Shown here one piece after another: positions 48,401-56,948 of a stretch of 64,000 bases of DNA (position 1 is its first letter; each line of letters begins with the position of its first letter). Source of the DNA: CANKHA01 sp963731585 (GTDB lineage Bacteria; Pseudomonadota; Alphaproteobacteria; Rhizobiales; Xanthobacteraceae). The notes beneath the pieces are model-generated. The model was not told the origin of the DNA. It saw only the letters and a list, made by a program, of their open reading frames with translations, and did not search any database. The DNA is taken from positions 1 through 64,000 of the forward strand of contig CAVSWC010000010.1 in NCBI GenBank assembly GCA_963731585.1. The letters run 5' to 3'. The translations under genes and the position numbers were made by a program.

Positions 48401-48782
48401 GGCGCGCGCGCTTGAACCAGGGATGCTGATCGGAGGTGTGGTTGATGACGAGCTCGGTGATGACGCGCAGCTTGCGCCGCTTGGCTTCCTGCATGAAGCG
48501 GCGGAAATCCTGCATGCGTGCCGAAATCGGGATTGATGCGGCGGTAGTCGGCGATGTCGTAGCCGTCGTCGCGGCCGGGCGATCGGATAGAACGGCAGCA
48601 GCCAGAGCGTGGTGACGCCGAGGTCCTGCAGATAGTCGAGCTTCTCGGTCAGGCCGGCGAAATCGCCGATGCCGTCATTGTTGCTGTCGGCGAACGCCTT
48701 GACGTGCAGCTGATAGATGATGGCGTCCTTGAACCAGAGCTCGTCGCCCGCCAGACTTGTGTTCGGCCTTGATGTCGGGCAC
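45474..48782 (-). CDS. treS: Trehalose synthase/maltokinase fusion TreS-Mak (frameshifted)
   Basis: About 1100 codons with two parts. The N-terminal GH13 part interconverts maltose and trehalose: LWFKDAIIYQLHVKAFADSN, GVTTLWLLPFYP, ITELVINHTSDQHPWF, IGVDGFRLDAIPYLCERDGT, FLRNHDELTLEMVTDVERD, GTPIIYYGDEIGMGDNIYLG. The C-terminal part is a maltokinase (ATP-dependent maltose to maltose-1-phosphate), with NDYVVKLFRRREP and the phosphotransferase loop HHGDFHLGQMLIVKDDVFII followed by DFEGEPRRSLEERR. Start is probably GTG 48782, ending in ATGA with glgB. Maltose-1-phosphate made here feeds GlgE, encoded just upstream. Many frame changes lie in the middle. Confidence 0.92.
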
Positions 48783-48789
48783 GAACGTT

Positions 48790-50771
48790 CACGGCGGTCC
48801 TCACACGAGCAACGGAACAGCAGCGCCGGATCGTGCTCCGGATCGATGCGCAGCCGCACGCCGCCCCATTCGAGCGATGTGGCGCTCGCCGGTGACCAGA
48901 TTCTCGATCGCGCGCACGCGGCGGCGGCGTCCGTGCGGACCGATCTCGATGTCGCCGAAGTGGAACCAGAACTGGCGCGGGCCCGCCTTGGTCAGCGCGA
49001 TCGGCGACCGCGACCGCGTTGTCGCCGTCGGCCGATTCCTTGACGAAGCCGATGACCTCGTCGTCATCGACCTGCGCGAAGCGCAGATTGCTGGTCTGCA
49101 GCAGCGCCGGATTGCTTCGCCGCAGCCAGTTGAGCCGGCCGATGTAGTTCTTGATGTTGCCGGGCTTGTTCCAGTCCCGGACCTTGATCTCGTATTTCTC
49201 GGAATCGAGATATTCCTCCTTGCCCGGGAATCGGCTCGTGCTCGAGCAGCTCGAAGCCGTTGTAGATGCCGTAGTTGCCGGACAGCGTCGCCGCGAGCGC
49301 GACGCGCGACTTGAACATCCACGGCTCGCCGGACTGCAGATGGAACGGCAGGATGTCCGGCGTGTTGACGAAGAAATTCGGCCGGAAGTATTCGCGCTCG
49401 GGATAGCCGGTGAGCTCGCTGCAGATAGGCTTGCAGCTCCTCCTTGCCGGTGCGCCAGGTGAAATAGGTGTAGGACTGGGTGAAGCCGAGCTTGGCGAGC
49501 GCCTTCATGACCTTCGGCCGGGTGAACGCCTCCGCCAGGAAGATCGACGCCCGGATCGACCGACTGCACCTCGCGGATCAGCCATTCCCAGAACGGGAAC
49601 GGCTTGGTGTGCGGATTGTCGACGCGGAAGATGCGCACGCCCTGCTGCGACCCAGAACAGCACGACGTCGCGCAGCGCCGCCCACAGCCGCTCGCGGTCG
49701 GCGCAGTAGAAATCCGGATTGACGATGTCCTCGTATTTCTTCGGCGGGTTCTCGGCGTATTGGATCGAGCCGTCGGGCCGCCGCTTGAACCATTCCGGAT
49801 GCTCCTTCAGCCACGGATGATCGGGCGAGCACTGGATGGCGAAATCGAGCGCGACCTCCATGCCGTGCGTCGGCGCAGGCCGCGACCAGGCGGCGGAAAT
49901 CCTCGAGCGTGCCGAGCTCGGGATGGATGGCGTCATGGCCGCCGGCTTCCGAGCCGATGGCATAGGGGCTGCCGGGATCGCCGGGCTCGGCCGTCAAGCG
50001 CATTGTTGCGTCCCTTGCGGTTGGTGCGGCCGATCGGATGGATCGGCGGCAGATAGAGCGACGTCGAAGCCGAGCGCTGCGATCTCCGGCAGCCGCGCGA
50101 TGCAATCGTCGAACGTGCCGTGCCGGCCGGGAACGCTGCCCTGGCTGCGCGGCACCATCTCGTACCAGGCGCCGGCGCGCGCAAGCGGGCGGTCGGCGAC
50201 CAGCGGCATCTCCGGGCTGCGCGTGAGGTCTGAATTGCTGCACTCTTCGCGGTCGCCGCCGACAACTCTTCCGACAATAGCGGCGAAGGGTCGCTGCTGG
50301 CCTCGCATTCCGCGCAGGCCTCGCTGATGATGAAAGCGTCCGCCTTGCTGCGCGGCTTGAGGCGGGCAAGGATCTGGCGGCCTTCCTGCAGCTCGAGCGT
50401 CACATCCTGCCCGGCGTCCCGCTTGGCAAGAAAGTCGCGCCGCCAGGTGCCGAAGGCGTCGGTCCAGGCCTCGATGGCGTAGCGATAGCGGCCGGGCGTT
50501 TGGGGCGTGAAGCTGCCGCTCCAGCGGTCGTTCTGTTGCGAACCGCATCGGATTGCGCGACCATTTCTTGGCATCTTCGGCACGCCAGATCAGTTCGGCG
50601 GCGAGGACCGCATGGCCGTCGCGGAAGATGTCGGCCCATACCTCGACCGGCTCGCCCGCGATCCGCTTGACCGGAAAACGGCCAGCAGTCGACGGCAGGA
50701 TAGATGTCTTCGATGTAGATCCGCTGGCCGGATAGGCCGCTGACCAAGGGAAAGCTCACATTTGCTGTCAC
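48790..50771 (-). CDS. glgE: Alpha-1,4-glucan:maltose-1-phosphate maltosyltransferase GlgE (frameshifted)
   Basis: GH13 (subfamily 3 type) enzyme of about 660 codons that extends alpha-glucan with maltosyl units from maltose-1-phosphate. N-terminal QRIYIEDIYPAVDCWPF. Then YEMVPRSQGS, YLPPIHPIGRTNRKGRNN, EVALDFAIQCSPDHPWLKEH, NPPKKYEDIVNPDFY, IFRVDNPHTKPFPFWEWLI (nucleophile Asp) and IKNYIGRLNWLRRSNPALLQ are diagnostic. GTG 50771 is the likely start; the 3' end is approximate because of frame breaks. First gene of the six-gene operon and divergent from malQ. Confidence 0.93.
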
Positions 50772-50875
50772 AGTCCCGACCGCACTCTTTCCGTTTTACC
50801 GCGACGCCCGCGGCAAACGGACTGTTAAAGAAAGAATAGGCGTTTGACGTTTAAGTTCCGTGTAAGGAATACTGT

Positions 50876-50894
50876 CCTAAAATTCGATTTTAGG
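50876..50894. promoter_or_regulatory. 19-bp inverted repeat, candidate operator
   Basis: CCTAAAAT (50876-50883), TCG, ATTTTAGG (50887-50894): a perfect 8-bp inverted repeat in the AT-rich space between glgE and malQ. Its right end overlaps the -35 box of the putative malQ EcfG promoter (50893-50897). Binding here would block that promoter. No regulator gene lies nearby. Confidence 0.5.
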
Positions 50895-50917
50895 AACAAA
50901 GCTGTGCTCTTCCGGTT
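50893..50917 (+). promoter_or_regulatory. EcfG-type promoter for malQ
   Basis: GGAAC at 50893-50897, 16 nt, GGTT at 50914-50917, the same -10 variant as at phyR. About 37 nt upstream of ATG 50954. Confidence 0.62.
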
Positions 50918-50953
50918 GGCCGCGGGGGAGACACTTTCAGAAAATCAGCCGAT

Positions 50954-52909
50954 ATGGAACGCATTGAAGAGCGGGCGGCCCGCTGGGGTATTGAGAGCCA
51001 GTATCGCGACGCCTTCGGCCGGCTCTGCTCGGCGTCACCCGAAACTCTGAGCCGGCTGCTGGAATTGCTGGCGCAAGATCGCGAGCCGGCGCAACCCCGT
51101 GTCCCGCAAACCGTTGTCGTCCGCAGTAACCGGGAAGCCTCGGTTTCCTTGCAAGCGCCGCCCGGTACGCGGGTCGCCTGGACGATCGAAGCGGATGAAA
51201 CGCTCGCCCACGGCGTCGGCGAAGCGCCCGTCGTGCGTTTGCCAGCCGATCTGCCGGTCGGGAGCTGCACGCTTCGTGTCGGCTTTGGAGACGAGAGGGA
51301 GGAAGCAACGCTCCTGGTCGCGCCCGAGCGCGCCTATCAGGGTGAAAGCGAAGCGCGCTTTTGGGGCATCGCGGTGCAGCTTTATGGCGTGCGCTCGCAG
51401 CGCAATTGGGGACACGGCGACTTCACCGACCTGTCAGCGCTGATCGAGATCGCCGCCGAGCGCGGTGCCGACGCGATCGGACTCAATCCGCTGCATGCGA
51501 TCTTCGACGATCATGCGGAGGATGCCAGTCCTTATTCCCCCAACAGCCGGCTCTTTCTCAACACGCTCTACATCGATGTTGAGGCGGTTCCGGGCTTTCC
51601 TGGCCTCGATGCCGCCGGCCTGCGCGATGAGATAGAGACGCTGCGCGCAGGCGAATTGGTGAACTACCAAGGGGTAGCCCGCGCGAAGGCGAAAGCCATG
51701 CGCCTAGCCTACGAGAACTTTCACGGCGGCGCCTTTCCAGACGAGAAGCGAGCGTTCGAAGCTTTTCGCGCGGAACAGGGCAGCAACCTGCAACGCTTTG
51801 CCGCTTTTGAATGGTTGCGCCGGCGCTATGGCCTGCCATGGCAGCAATGGACTGCCGAATGGCGCGACGCGGAGGAGGCCGCCTTGGCGCGGTTGCGGCG
51901 GGAGGAAAACCACGAGATCGGCTTTTTCGAATTCCTGCAATGGGCCGCGCATGAGCAGCTTTCCGCCTGTTGCGCCCGCATCCGGCGGCTTGGCCTAAGG
52001 CTGGGGCTTTATCTCGATATTGCGGTCGGTGTTTCCAACACCGGGTTCGATGCCTGGAGCGAACGCGAGGTTATCCTCGACGCGGTCAGCGTGGGCGCGC
52101 CGGCTGACACGCTCAATCTTGCCGGACAGAACTGGGGTATTGCCGGCACCAATCCGGCCGCGCTGGAGGAGAAGAAATTCGAGCCGTTTCGGCGGATGCT
52201 GCAGGCTTCGATGCGTTACGCCTGCGCGATTCGGCTCGATCACGTGCTTGGGCTCAAGCGGCTCTTTCTCATCCCGAACGGCATGCCGCCCGGGCAGGGG
52301 ACTTATGCCCGCTTTCCGTTCGAGGCGTTACTGGCGGTGACCGCGCAGGAAAGCATTGCCAACCGCTGCGTCGTGATCGGCGAGGATCTCGGCACAGTGC
52401 CTGAGGGTTTTCGCGACGTGCTGGCGGACTGGGGCCTTTGGTCCTATCAAGTGATGATGTTCGAGCGCGAAGAGGACGGCCGCTTCCGGGCGCCTGAAGC
52501 CTATCTGCGAAATGCGCTGGCGAGCTTCAATACCCACGATTTGCCGACCTTCGCCGGCTGGGCGGCAGGTCACGATCTTGCGGTCAAGCGCCAATTGGGT
52601 ATCGACCCCGGCGAAAGCGATGAAGATCGTGCCGGAGCCCGTGCAGCGTTGCGCAGCACGCTCGGATTGCCAGACAATGCCGAGGCGGATTTTTCCACGG
52701 TGGCGGCCTATCTTGCGCGCACCCCATCGCGCCTGCTCATGCTCGCGATGGAGGATGTGCTCGGCATCCTCGATCAGCCCAATATACCGGGCACCGTGCA
52801 GGAACATCCCAATTGGCGGCGGCGTCTGCCGGTCGCGCTAGAAGAGATAGTCCGACATCACCGCCTCGCCGCGCTCGCCGATGTCATGCGGACGGCGGGC
52901 CGCGGCTGA
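50954..52909 (+). CDS. malQ: 4-alpha-glucanotransferase MalQ
   Basis: GH77 amylomaltase of 651 residues, frame clean. An N-terminal beta-sandwich-like extension (about 1-130) precedes the barrel. Motifs: WGIAVQLYGVRSQRNWGHGDF, ADAIGLNPLHAIF, LGLYLDIAVGVS, CAIRLDHVLGLKRLFLIPNG (nucleophile Asp), CVVIGEDLGTVPEGF (acid Glu) and LASFNTHDLPTFAGWA. It transfers maltooligosyl units between chains, recycling short maltodextrins left by GlgX, TreY and TreZ. Divergent from glgE, with its own EcfG-type promoter and a palindrome over the -35. Confidence 0.95.
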   Translation: MERIEERAARWGIESQYRDAFGRLCSASPETLSRLLELLAQDREPAQPRVPQTVVVRSNREASVSLQAPPGTRVAWTIEADETLAHGVGEAPVVRLPADLPVGSCTLRVGFGDEREEATLLVAPERAYQGESEARFWGIAVQLYGVRSQRNWGHGDFTDLSALIEIAAERGADAIGLNPLHAIFDDHAEDASPYSPNSRLFLNTLYIDVEAVPGFPGLDAAGLRDEIETLRAGELVNYQGVARAKAKAMRLAYENFHGGAFPDEKRAFEAFRAEQGSNLQRFAAFEWLRRRYGLPWQQWTAEWRDAEEAALARLRREENHEIGFFEFLQWAAHEQLSACCARIRRLGLRLGLYLDIAVGVSNTGFDAWSEREVILDAVSVGAPADTLNLAGQNWGIAGTNPAALEEKKFEPFRRMLQASMRYACAIRLDHVLGLKRLFLIPNGMPPGQGTYARFPFEALLAVTAQESIANRCVVIGEDLGTVPEGFRDVLADWGLWSYQVMMFEREEDGRFRAPEAYLRNALASFNTHDLPTFAGWAAGHDLAVKRQLGIDPGESDEDRAGARAALRSTLGLPDNAEADFSTVAAYLARTPSRLLMLAMEDVLGILDQPNIPGTVQEHPNWRRRLPVALEEIVRHHRLAALADVMRTAGRG

Positions 52910-53028
52910 GACAAAAGCCACTGCGGCGGTTGCGCCACTTGCCTGCGTTGCATAGACTTACCGCGATTTTATCAATATCGCCGTGCTGTCGAGCCTTGAG
53001 GAGGTTTCGGCGCGGAGGAAGGTTTTGA

Positions 53029-54144
53029 ATGGACGACGAGGCCGGGAGCACCGGTAGCGTCGACCGTGCCCGTGATCCGGAACCGCGACGGCGGCGCCGG
53101 TGGGGACGGCGATCACCTCACGCGTCGTATCAGGGTCCGGCAGCCGATAATGGCCATCGCCGCGACGCGACCTATGCCGCGCTCGATCTTGGCACCAACA
53201 ATTGCCGGCTGCTGGTGGCGCGTCCGACCGCCGACAGTTTCCGGGTGGTCGATGCTTTCTCCCGCATCATCCGGCTGGGCGAGGGTCTGTCGAAGTCCGG
53301 CCGCCTGAGCGAGGCCGCGATCGGGCGCGCCATCGAGGCGCTCGCCATCTGCCGCGACAAGATGAAGAACCGCATGGTGACGCGGGCCCGGCTGATCGCC
53401 ACCGAGGCCTGCCGCGCGGCCGAGAACGGCGCTGATTTTCGCGCCCGCGTAGCCGAAGAAGTCGGGCTCGAGCTTGAGATTATCGATCGCGAAACCGAAG
53501 CCTCGCTCGCCGCCAGCGGCTGTTCGCCGCTGCTCGATCCGCAGGCGCAGGGCGTGATCCTATTCGATATCGGCGGCGGCTCGTCCGAGCTGGTGCGGCT
53601 TGGTCCCTCCCGGCCGAGCAATTCCGGACCGCCGCATCCCGACATTCTGGGCTGGATGTCGATTCCGATCGGCGTGGTCAACCTGGCGGAGCGTCACGGC
53701 GGCCATGCCGTCACCCGCGGCATCTACGAAAAGATGATTTCGGAAGTCGGCGAATATGTCGGCCGCTTCGCGCGGGAGCATCCAATGCCCAAGCTCGAAG
53801 ACGTGCATTTGCTTGGCACTTCCGGAACTGTGACAACCATCGCCGGAGTGCATCTGGAATTGAAGCGCTACGATCGCCGCTATATCGACGGCTGCTGGAT
53901 GACCGGCGAGCAGATTTCCAGCGTGATCGATCGCCTGCTCCTGATGAGCTACGAGGAGCGCGTCGCCAGTCCTTGCATCGGCTCGGAACGCGCCGATCTG
54001 GTGCTCGCCGGTTGTGCGATCATGGAGGCGATCCGCCGTGCCTTTCCCTGCCAGCGCGTGCGCGTAGCGGATCGCGGATTACGCGAGGGCATGCTGGTGC
54101 AGATGATGCGCGCGGACGATGTCTGGCGCCGCGCGGCGGGCTAG
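53029..54144 (+). CDS. Ppx/GppA family phosphatase (exopolyphosphatase)
   Basis: 371 residues of the actin-like ASKHA fold: AALDLGTNNCRLLVARP (phosphate 1 loop), ATEACRAAENG, ILFDIGGGSSELVRLG (phosphate 2 loop) and LLGTSGTVTTIAGVHL. The first 45 residues are Arg/Gly-rich and low in complexity. The family hydrolyses polyphosphate or pppGpp; the short single-domain form is typical of alphaproteobacterial Ppx. rlmE follows after 6 nt, so the two are probably co-transcribed. Confidence 0.9.
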   Translation: MDDEAGSTGSVDRARDPEPRRRRRWGRRSPHASYQGPAADNGHRRDATYAALDLGTNNCRLLVARPTADSFRVVDAFSRIIRLGEGLSKSGRLSEAAIGRAIEALAICRDKMKNRMVTRARLIATEACRAAENGADFRARVAEEVGLELEIIDRETEASLAASGCSPLLDPQAQGVILFDIGGGSSELVRLGPSRPSNSGPPHPDILGWMSIPIGVVNLAERHGGHAVTRGIYEKMISEVGEYVGRFAREHPMPKLEDVHLLGTSGTVTTIAGVHLELKRYDRRYIDGCWMTGEQISSVIDRLLLMSYEERVASPCIGSERADLVLAGCAIMEAIRRAFPCQRVRVADRGLREGMLVQMMRADDVWRRAAG

Positions 54145-54150
54145 CCCGCA

Positions 54151-54855
54151 ATGACCCCGCCGGGCAACAAGGACGACGGCCGCGCGCTGAAGGTGCGGGT
54201 CAAGGGCGGCAGGGGCCGGACGCTGTCGTCAAAACTCTGGCTCGAGCGCCAGCTCAACGATCCTTATGTGGCGCGCGCCAAGCGCGAGGGCCTGCGTTCG
54301 CGCTCCGCCTTTAAGCTGGCGGAGATCGACGACAAGTTTCATTTCCTTAAGACCGGCGCCAAAGTGGTCGATCTCGGCGCCGCGCCGGGAGGCTGGAGCC
54401 AGATCGCCGCCAAGCGCGTGGGCGCCGCGGAGCGCAAGGGCCGCGTGGTGGCGATAGATTTGCTGAAGATGGAGGCAGTTCCCGGGGTGGACTTCCTGCA
54501 GCTCGATTTTTTGGACGAGAAGGCGCCGCAGGCGTTGCGTGACCTTTTGGGCGGGCCGGCCGACGTGGTGCTCTCCGACATGGCGGCCAATGCCACCGGT
54601 CACCGCCAGACCGATCATCTGAAGATCATGGCCCTGGTCGAAGTGGCGGCTGAATTTGCCGGCGAAGTGCTCAAACCCGGGGGCACCTTTGTGGCCAAGG
54701 TCCTGCAAGGCGGGACCGAGGCTTCGCTGCTGGCTGGCCTCAAACGCGATTTCGGCAGCGTAAGGCATGTCAAGCCGGCGGCGAGCCGGGCGGATTCCGC
54801 CGAGCTGTATCTCGTTGCGACCGGCTTTCGCGGCAGCGGGGCACCACCGTCGTGA
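54151..54855 (+). CDS. rlmE: 23S rRNA (uridine-2'-O-)-methyltransferase RlmE/FtsJ
   Basis: 234 residues. SAM-binding VVDLGAAPGGWSQIAA, catalytic Lys in RSAFKLAEID, Asp in VLSDMAANATGH and Lys in GGTFVAKVLQGG: the K-D-K-E set of RrmJ is recognisable. It 2'-O-methylates 23S rRNA in the A-loop (U2552 in E. coli numbering) during late 50S assembly. The N-terminal basic tail GRALKVRVKGGRGRT is usual in alphaproteobacteria. Its stop overlaps the GTG start of the GST gene. Confidence 0.94.
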   Translation: MTPPGNKDDGRALKVRVKGGRGRTLSSKLWLERQLNDPYVARAKREGLRSRSAFKLAEIDDKFHFLKTGAKVVDLGAAPGGWSQIAAKRVGAAERKGRVVAIDLLKMEAVPGVDFLQLDFLDEKAPQALRDLLGGPADVVLSDMAANATGHRQTDHLKIMALVEVAAEFAGEVLKPGGTFVAKVLQGGTEASLLAGLKRDFGSVRHVKPAASRADSAELYLVATGFRGSGAPPS

Positions 54856-55526
54856 CCCTGAAACTCGTTATCGGAAACAAGAATTATTCCTCCTGGTCGA
54901 TGCGTCCCTGGATGGCGATGAAGATCGCGGGGATTGCCTTTGAGGAGCGCGTGATTTCGCTCGACGATCCGGCCTTCAAGTCGGAGCTCTGCAAACTTAC
55001 GCCCACTGGCAAAGTGCCGGTGCTGATCGACGGTGACCGGCACATCTGGGAATCGCTCGCGATCATCGAATATCTCGCCGAGAAATTCCCCGACGCGAAA
55101 TTATGGCCCATGGACGCCGGCGCGCGCGCGCATGCCCGCGTGATCTGCGCCGAGATGCATGCCGGCTTTGCGGCGCTGCGGCGACACTGCGCGATGAACA
55201 TGCTGCGCCCGCCAAGCAAGCGGGAGCTTCCGCCCGAGGTCCAACGCGACGTCACGCGCATCGACCAGATGTGGACGGACTGTCGCGCACGTTTTGGACA
55301 AGGCGGACCGTTTTTGTTCGGCGCTGCGGGAGCGGCCGACGCGATGTATGCGCCCGTGATTTCGCGTTTTCATACCTATGTTATTAAAGTCGGCAAGGAG
55401 GCGCGCGCTTATATGGACGCGGTGATGGCGCTGCCGGCGTGGATCGAGTGGGAAAAGGCGGCGCGGCAGGAAACCTGGGTGTTGCCACGCTCGGAGGTTG
55501 ATTGGCCGGAGGTGTTAAGGGCCTGA
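54852..55526 (+). CDS. Glutathione S-transferase family protein
   Basis: 224 residues. Thioredoxin-like N-domain with KLVIGNKNYSSWSMRPWMAM (active-site Ser region), TPTGKVPVLIDGD and the cis-Pro, and IWESLAIIEYLAEKFP for glutathione binding. An all-helical C-domain follows. The start is GTG 54852, in the GTGA overlap with rlmE. The substrate is unknown. It probably belongs to the ppx-rlmE-gst transcript. Confidence 0.9.
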   Translation: MTLKLVIGNKNYSSWSMRPWMAMKIAGIAFEERVISLDDPAFKSELCKLTPTGKVPVLIDGDRHIWESLAIIEYLAEKFPDAKLWPMDAGARAHARVICAEMHAGFAALRRHCAMNMLRPPSKRELPPEVQRDVTRIDQMWTDCRARFGQGGPFLFGAAGAADAMYAPVISRFHTYVIKVGKEARAYMDAVMALPAWIEWEKAARQETWVLPRSEVDWPEVLRA

Positions 55527-55696
55527 TTTAACATCCTCTGGCCTTGTTTTGGAGGCAGACTTACGCGCAGCTGCGCTGGTCTGCTAAGTTTTTCCGAGCA
55601 AGGAACCTCGCTTGTGTTTGGACATTTTCTTACGCGGCGCCTTTTTCAATAGGCGGTCGCGAATAAGCCGGCGCTCCCGGCGAAAGGAAGTCGGCT

Positions 55697-56140
55697 ATGC
55701 ATATTCTATTCGCAATTGCCCGTGTGTTGCTGGTTCTGATCTTTGTATTGTCCGGCGCCATGAAGCTGCTGGATATTCCGGGTACGGCGGCGCAGATTCA
55801 GCCGGTCGTGACGATACCCGGGATGCTGCAGGATTTTGTTGCTCAAGTGGAGACCGCCACCAGCATGAAATGGCCGCAGCTGCTGGCGATCTTGGCCGGG
55901 GTCGTCGAAGTCGTGGCTGGATTGCTCATCGCCTTTAACATCGGCGCGCGCGGCGCGGCTGCCGTGCTGGCGCTCTTCACCCTGGTGACGACCTTCTATT
56001 TCCATGCCTTCTGGAACATGAGCGGCGATCTCATGCAGACCAACATGATCCATGCCTTGAAGAATCTCTCCATCATCGGCGGACTTTTGATCATGGTGGT
56101 GCTCGGCCCGTGGCGGCCGCTGCGGCCCAACGAGATCTAG
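55697..56140 (+). CDS. DoxX-family membrane protein
   Basis: 147 residues with four hydrophobic segments. It begins MHILFAIARVLLVLIFVLSGAMKL, then LLAILAGVVEVVAGLLIAFNIG, AAVLALFTLVTTFYFHAFWN and IIGGLLIMVVLGPW. The pattern and the FHAFWN motif match DoxX/DoxD-like proteins, which are associated with redox and detoxification but of undefined role. A strong hairpin follows at 56172-56195. Confidence 0.85.
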   Translation: MHILFAIARVLLVLIFVLSGAMKLLDIPGTAAQIQPVVTIPGMLQDFVAQVETATSMKWPQLLAILAGVVEVVAGLLIAFNIGARGAAAVLALFTLVTTFYFHAFWNMSGDLMQTNMIHALKNLSIIGGLLIMVVLGPWRPLRPNEI

Positions 56141-56171
56141 GCGAGGTAGGCGGCAGATTTTTGCCAAGGAA

Positions 56172-56195
56172 AAGGGCGGCCTTGCGGCCGCCCTT
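56172..56195 (+). terminator. GC-rich terminator hairpin after the DoxX gene
   Basis: AAGGGCGGCC (56172-56181), loop TTGC, GGCCGCCCTT (56186-56195), followed by AAGTTT. Perfect 10-bp stem 31 nt after the DoxX stop. It may also serve the convergent RibD-like gene. Confidence 0.75.
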
Positions 56196-56313
56196 AAGTT
56201 TGATACGCCACGCGGGAGGAACCCGTAACGGCAGCCCCCATACCTCGGGCCGCGTGTGCTAATTCATCCACTATACGTATCTGATTCGCAGACAGGCGTC
56301 ATCCGCGAAACGC

Positions 56314-56880
56314 TCAGGCCGGTATCCAGGTGACGAGCCGGACGTCTTTATCCGCATCCAGCACGAGCATTGGCCCGGCTTTGTAGCCGCGGCTAACCAG
56401 CACCTCTTCCGGCGTGCAGGAAGGCACTTGCGGAAAGACCGGCCGCCCGCCCGGCAACCGGACGTGATCGGCGCGCGTCAGATGAAAGGCGTCATAGCCG
56501 ATGTCGAGGAAGATCCCAAAAATCTCCGTGCCGCCGATCACCGCGAGCAATCCGCCCGCGACCCCGAGCATGTTCCATGCCTCCGTGAAGGAGCCGCCGG
56601 CGGGATTCCACAGCACCGCTTTGGGATTGTCCGGGTGCCGGGCAACGCCCGGTATCCGGCGCGTTACGATCAGCCGCGGGCGCCTCGGTGCGTTCGGCCC
56701 CCCTTCGTGCGAATGCCGCCCGTGTACCACGGCGTCGGCTTTGTCGAGCGAACCGTGGAAGAAGCGCTGGTCCGCCTCGATCTTCAGCGACGGCGGCATT
56801 ACGCCGGCTGCGTCCGCCAGCATCCCGTCGGCGGAGATAATGGCGTAGCCTTCGATGCGGGCGGGGCGGGGCGTGGGCAT
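56314..56880 (-). CDS. RibD C-terminal/dihydrofolate reductase-like protein
   Basis: 188 residues starting ATG 56880 (MPTPRPARIEGYAIISADGM). GYAIISADGMLADAAG, ADAVVHGRHSHEGG, PRLIVTRRIP and GTEIFGIFLDIGYDAFHLTRADHV match the RibD_C/DHFR fold that binds NADPH. The substrate is unknown; such stand-alone proteins are often annotated dihydrofolate reductase without proof. Upstream is the polysaccharide deacetylase in the same direction, 68 nt apart. Confidence 0.8.
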   Translation of the reverse strand: MPTPRPARIEGYAIISADGMLADAAGVMPPSLKIEADQRFFHGSLDKADAVVHGRHSHEGGPNAPRRPRLIVTRRIPGVARHPDNPKAVLWNPAGGSFTEAWNMLGVAGGLLAVIGGTEIFGIFLDIGYDAFHLTRADHVRLPGGRPVFPQVPSCTPEEVLVSRGYKAGPMLVLDADKDVRLVTWIPA

Positions 56881-56948
56881 CGCATCTCTATAGCGCGAAA
56901 ACACCGGGATCTCACGATCCCGGCGTTTTCTGCCGCAGCTTGTTGCGA

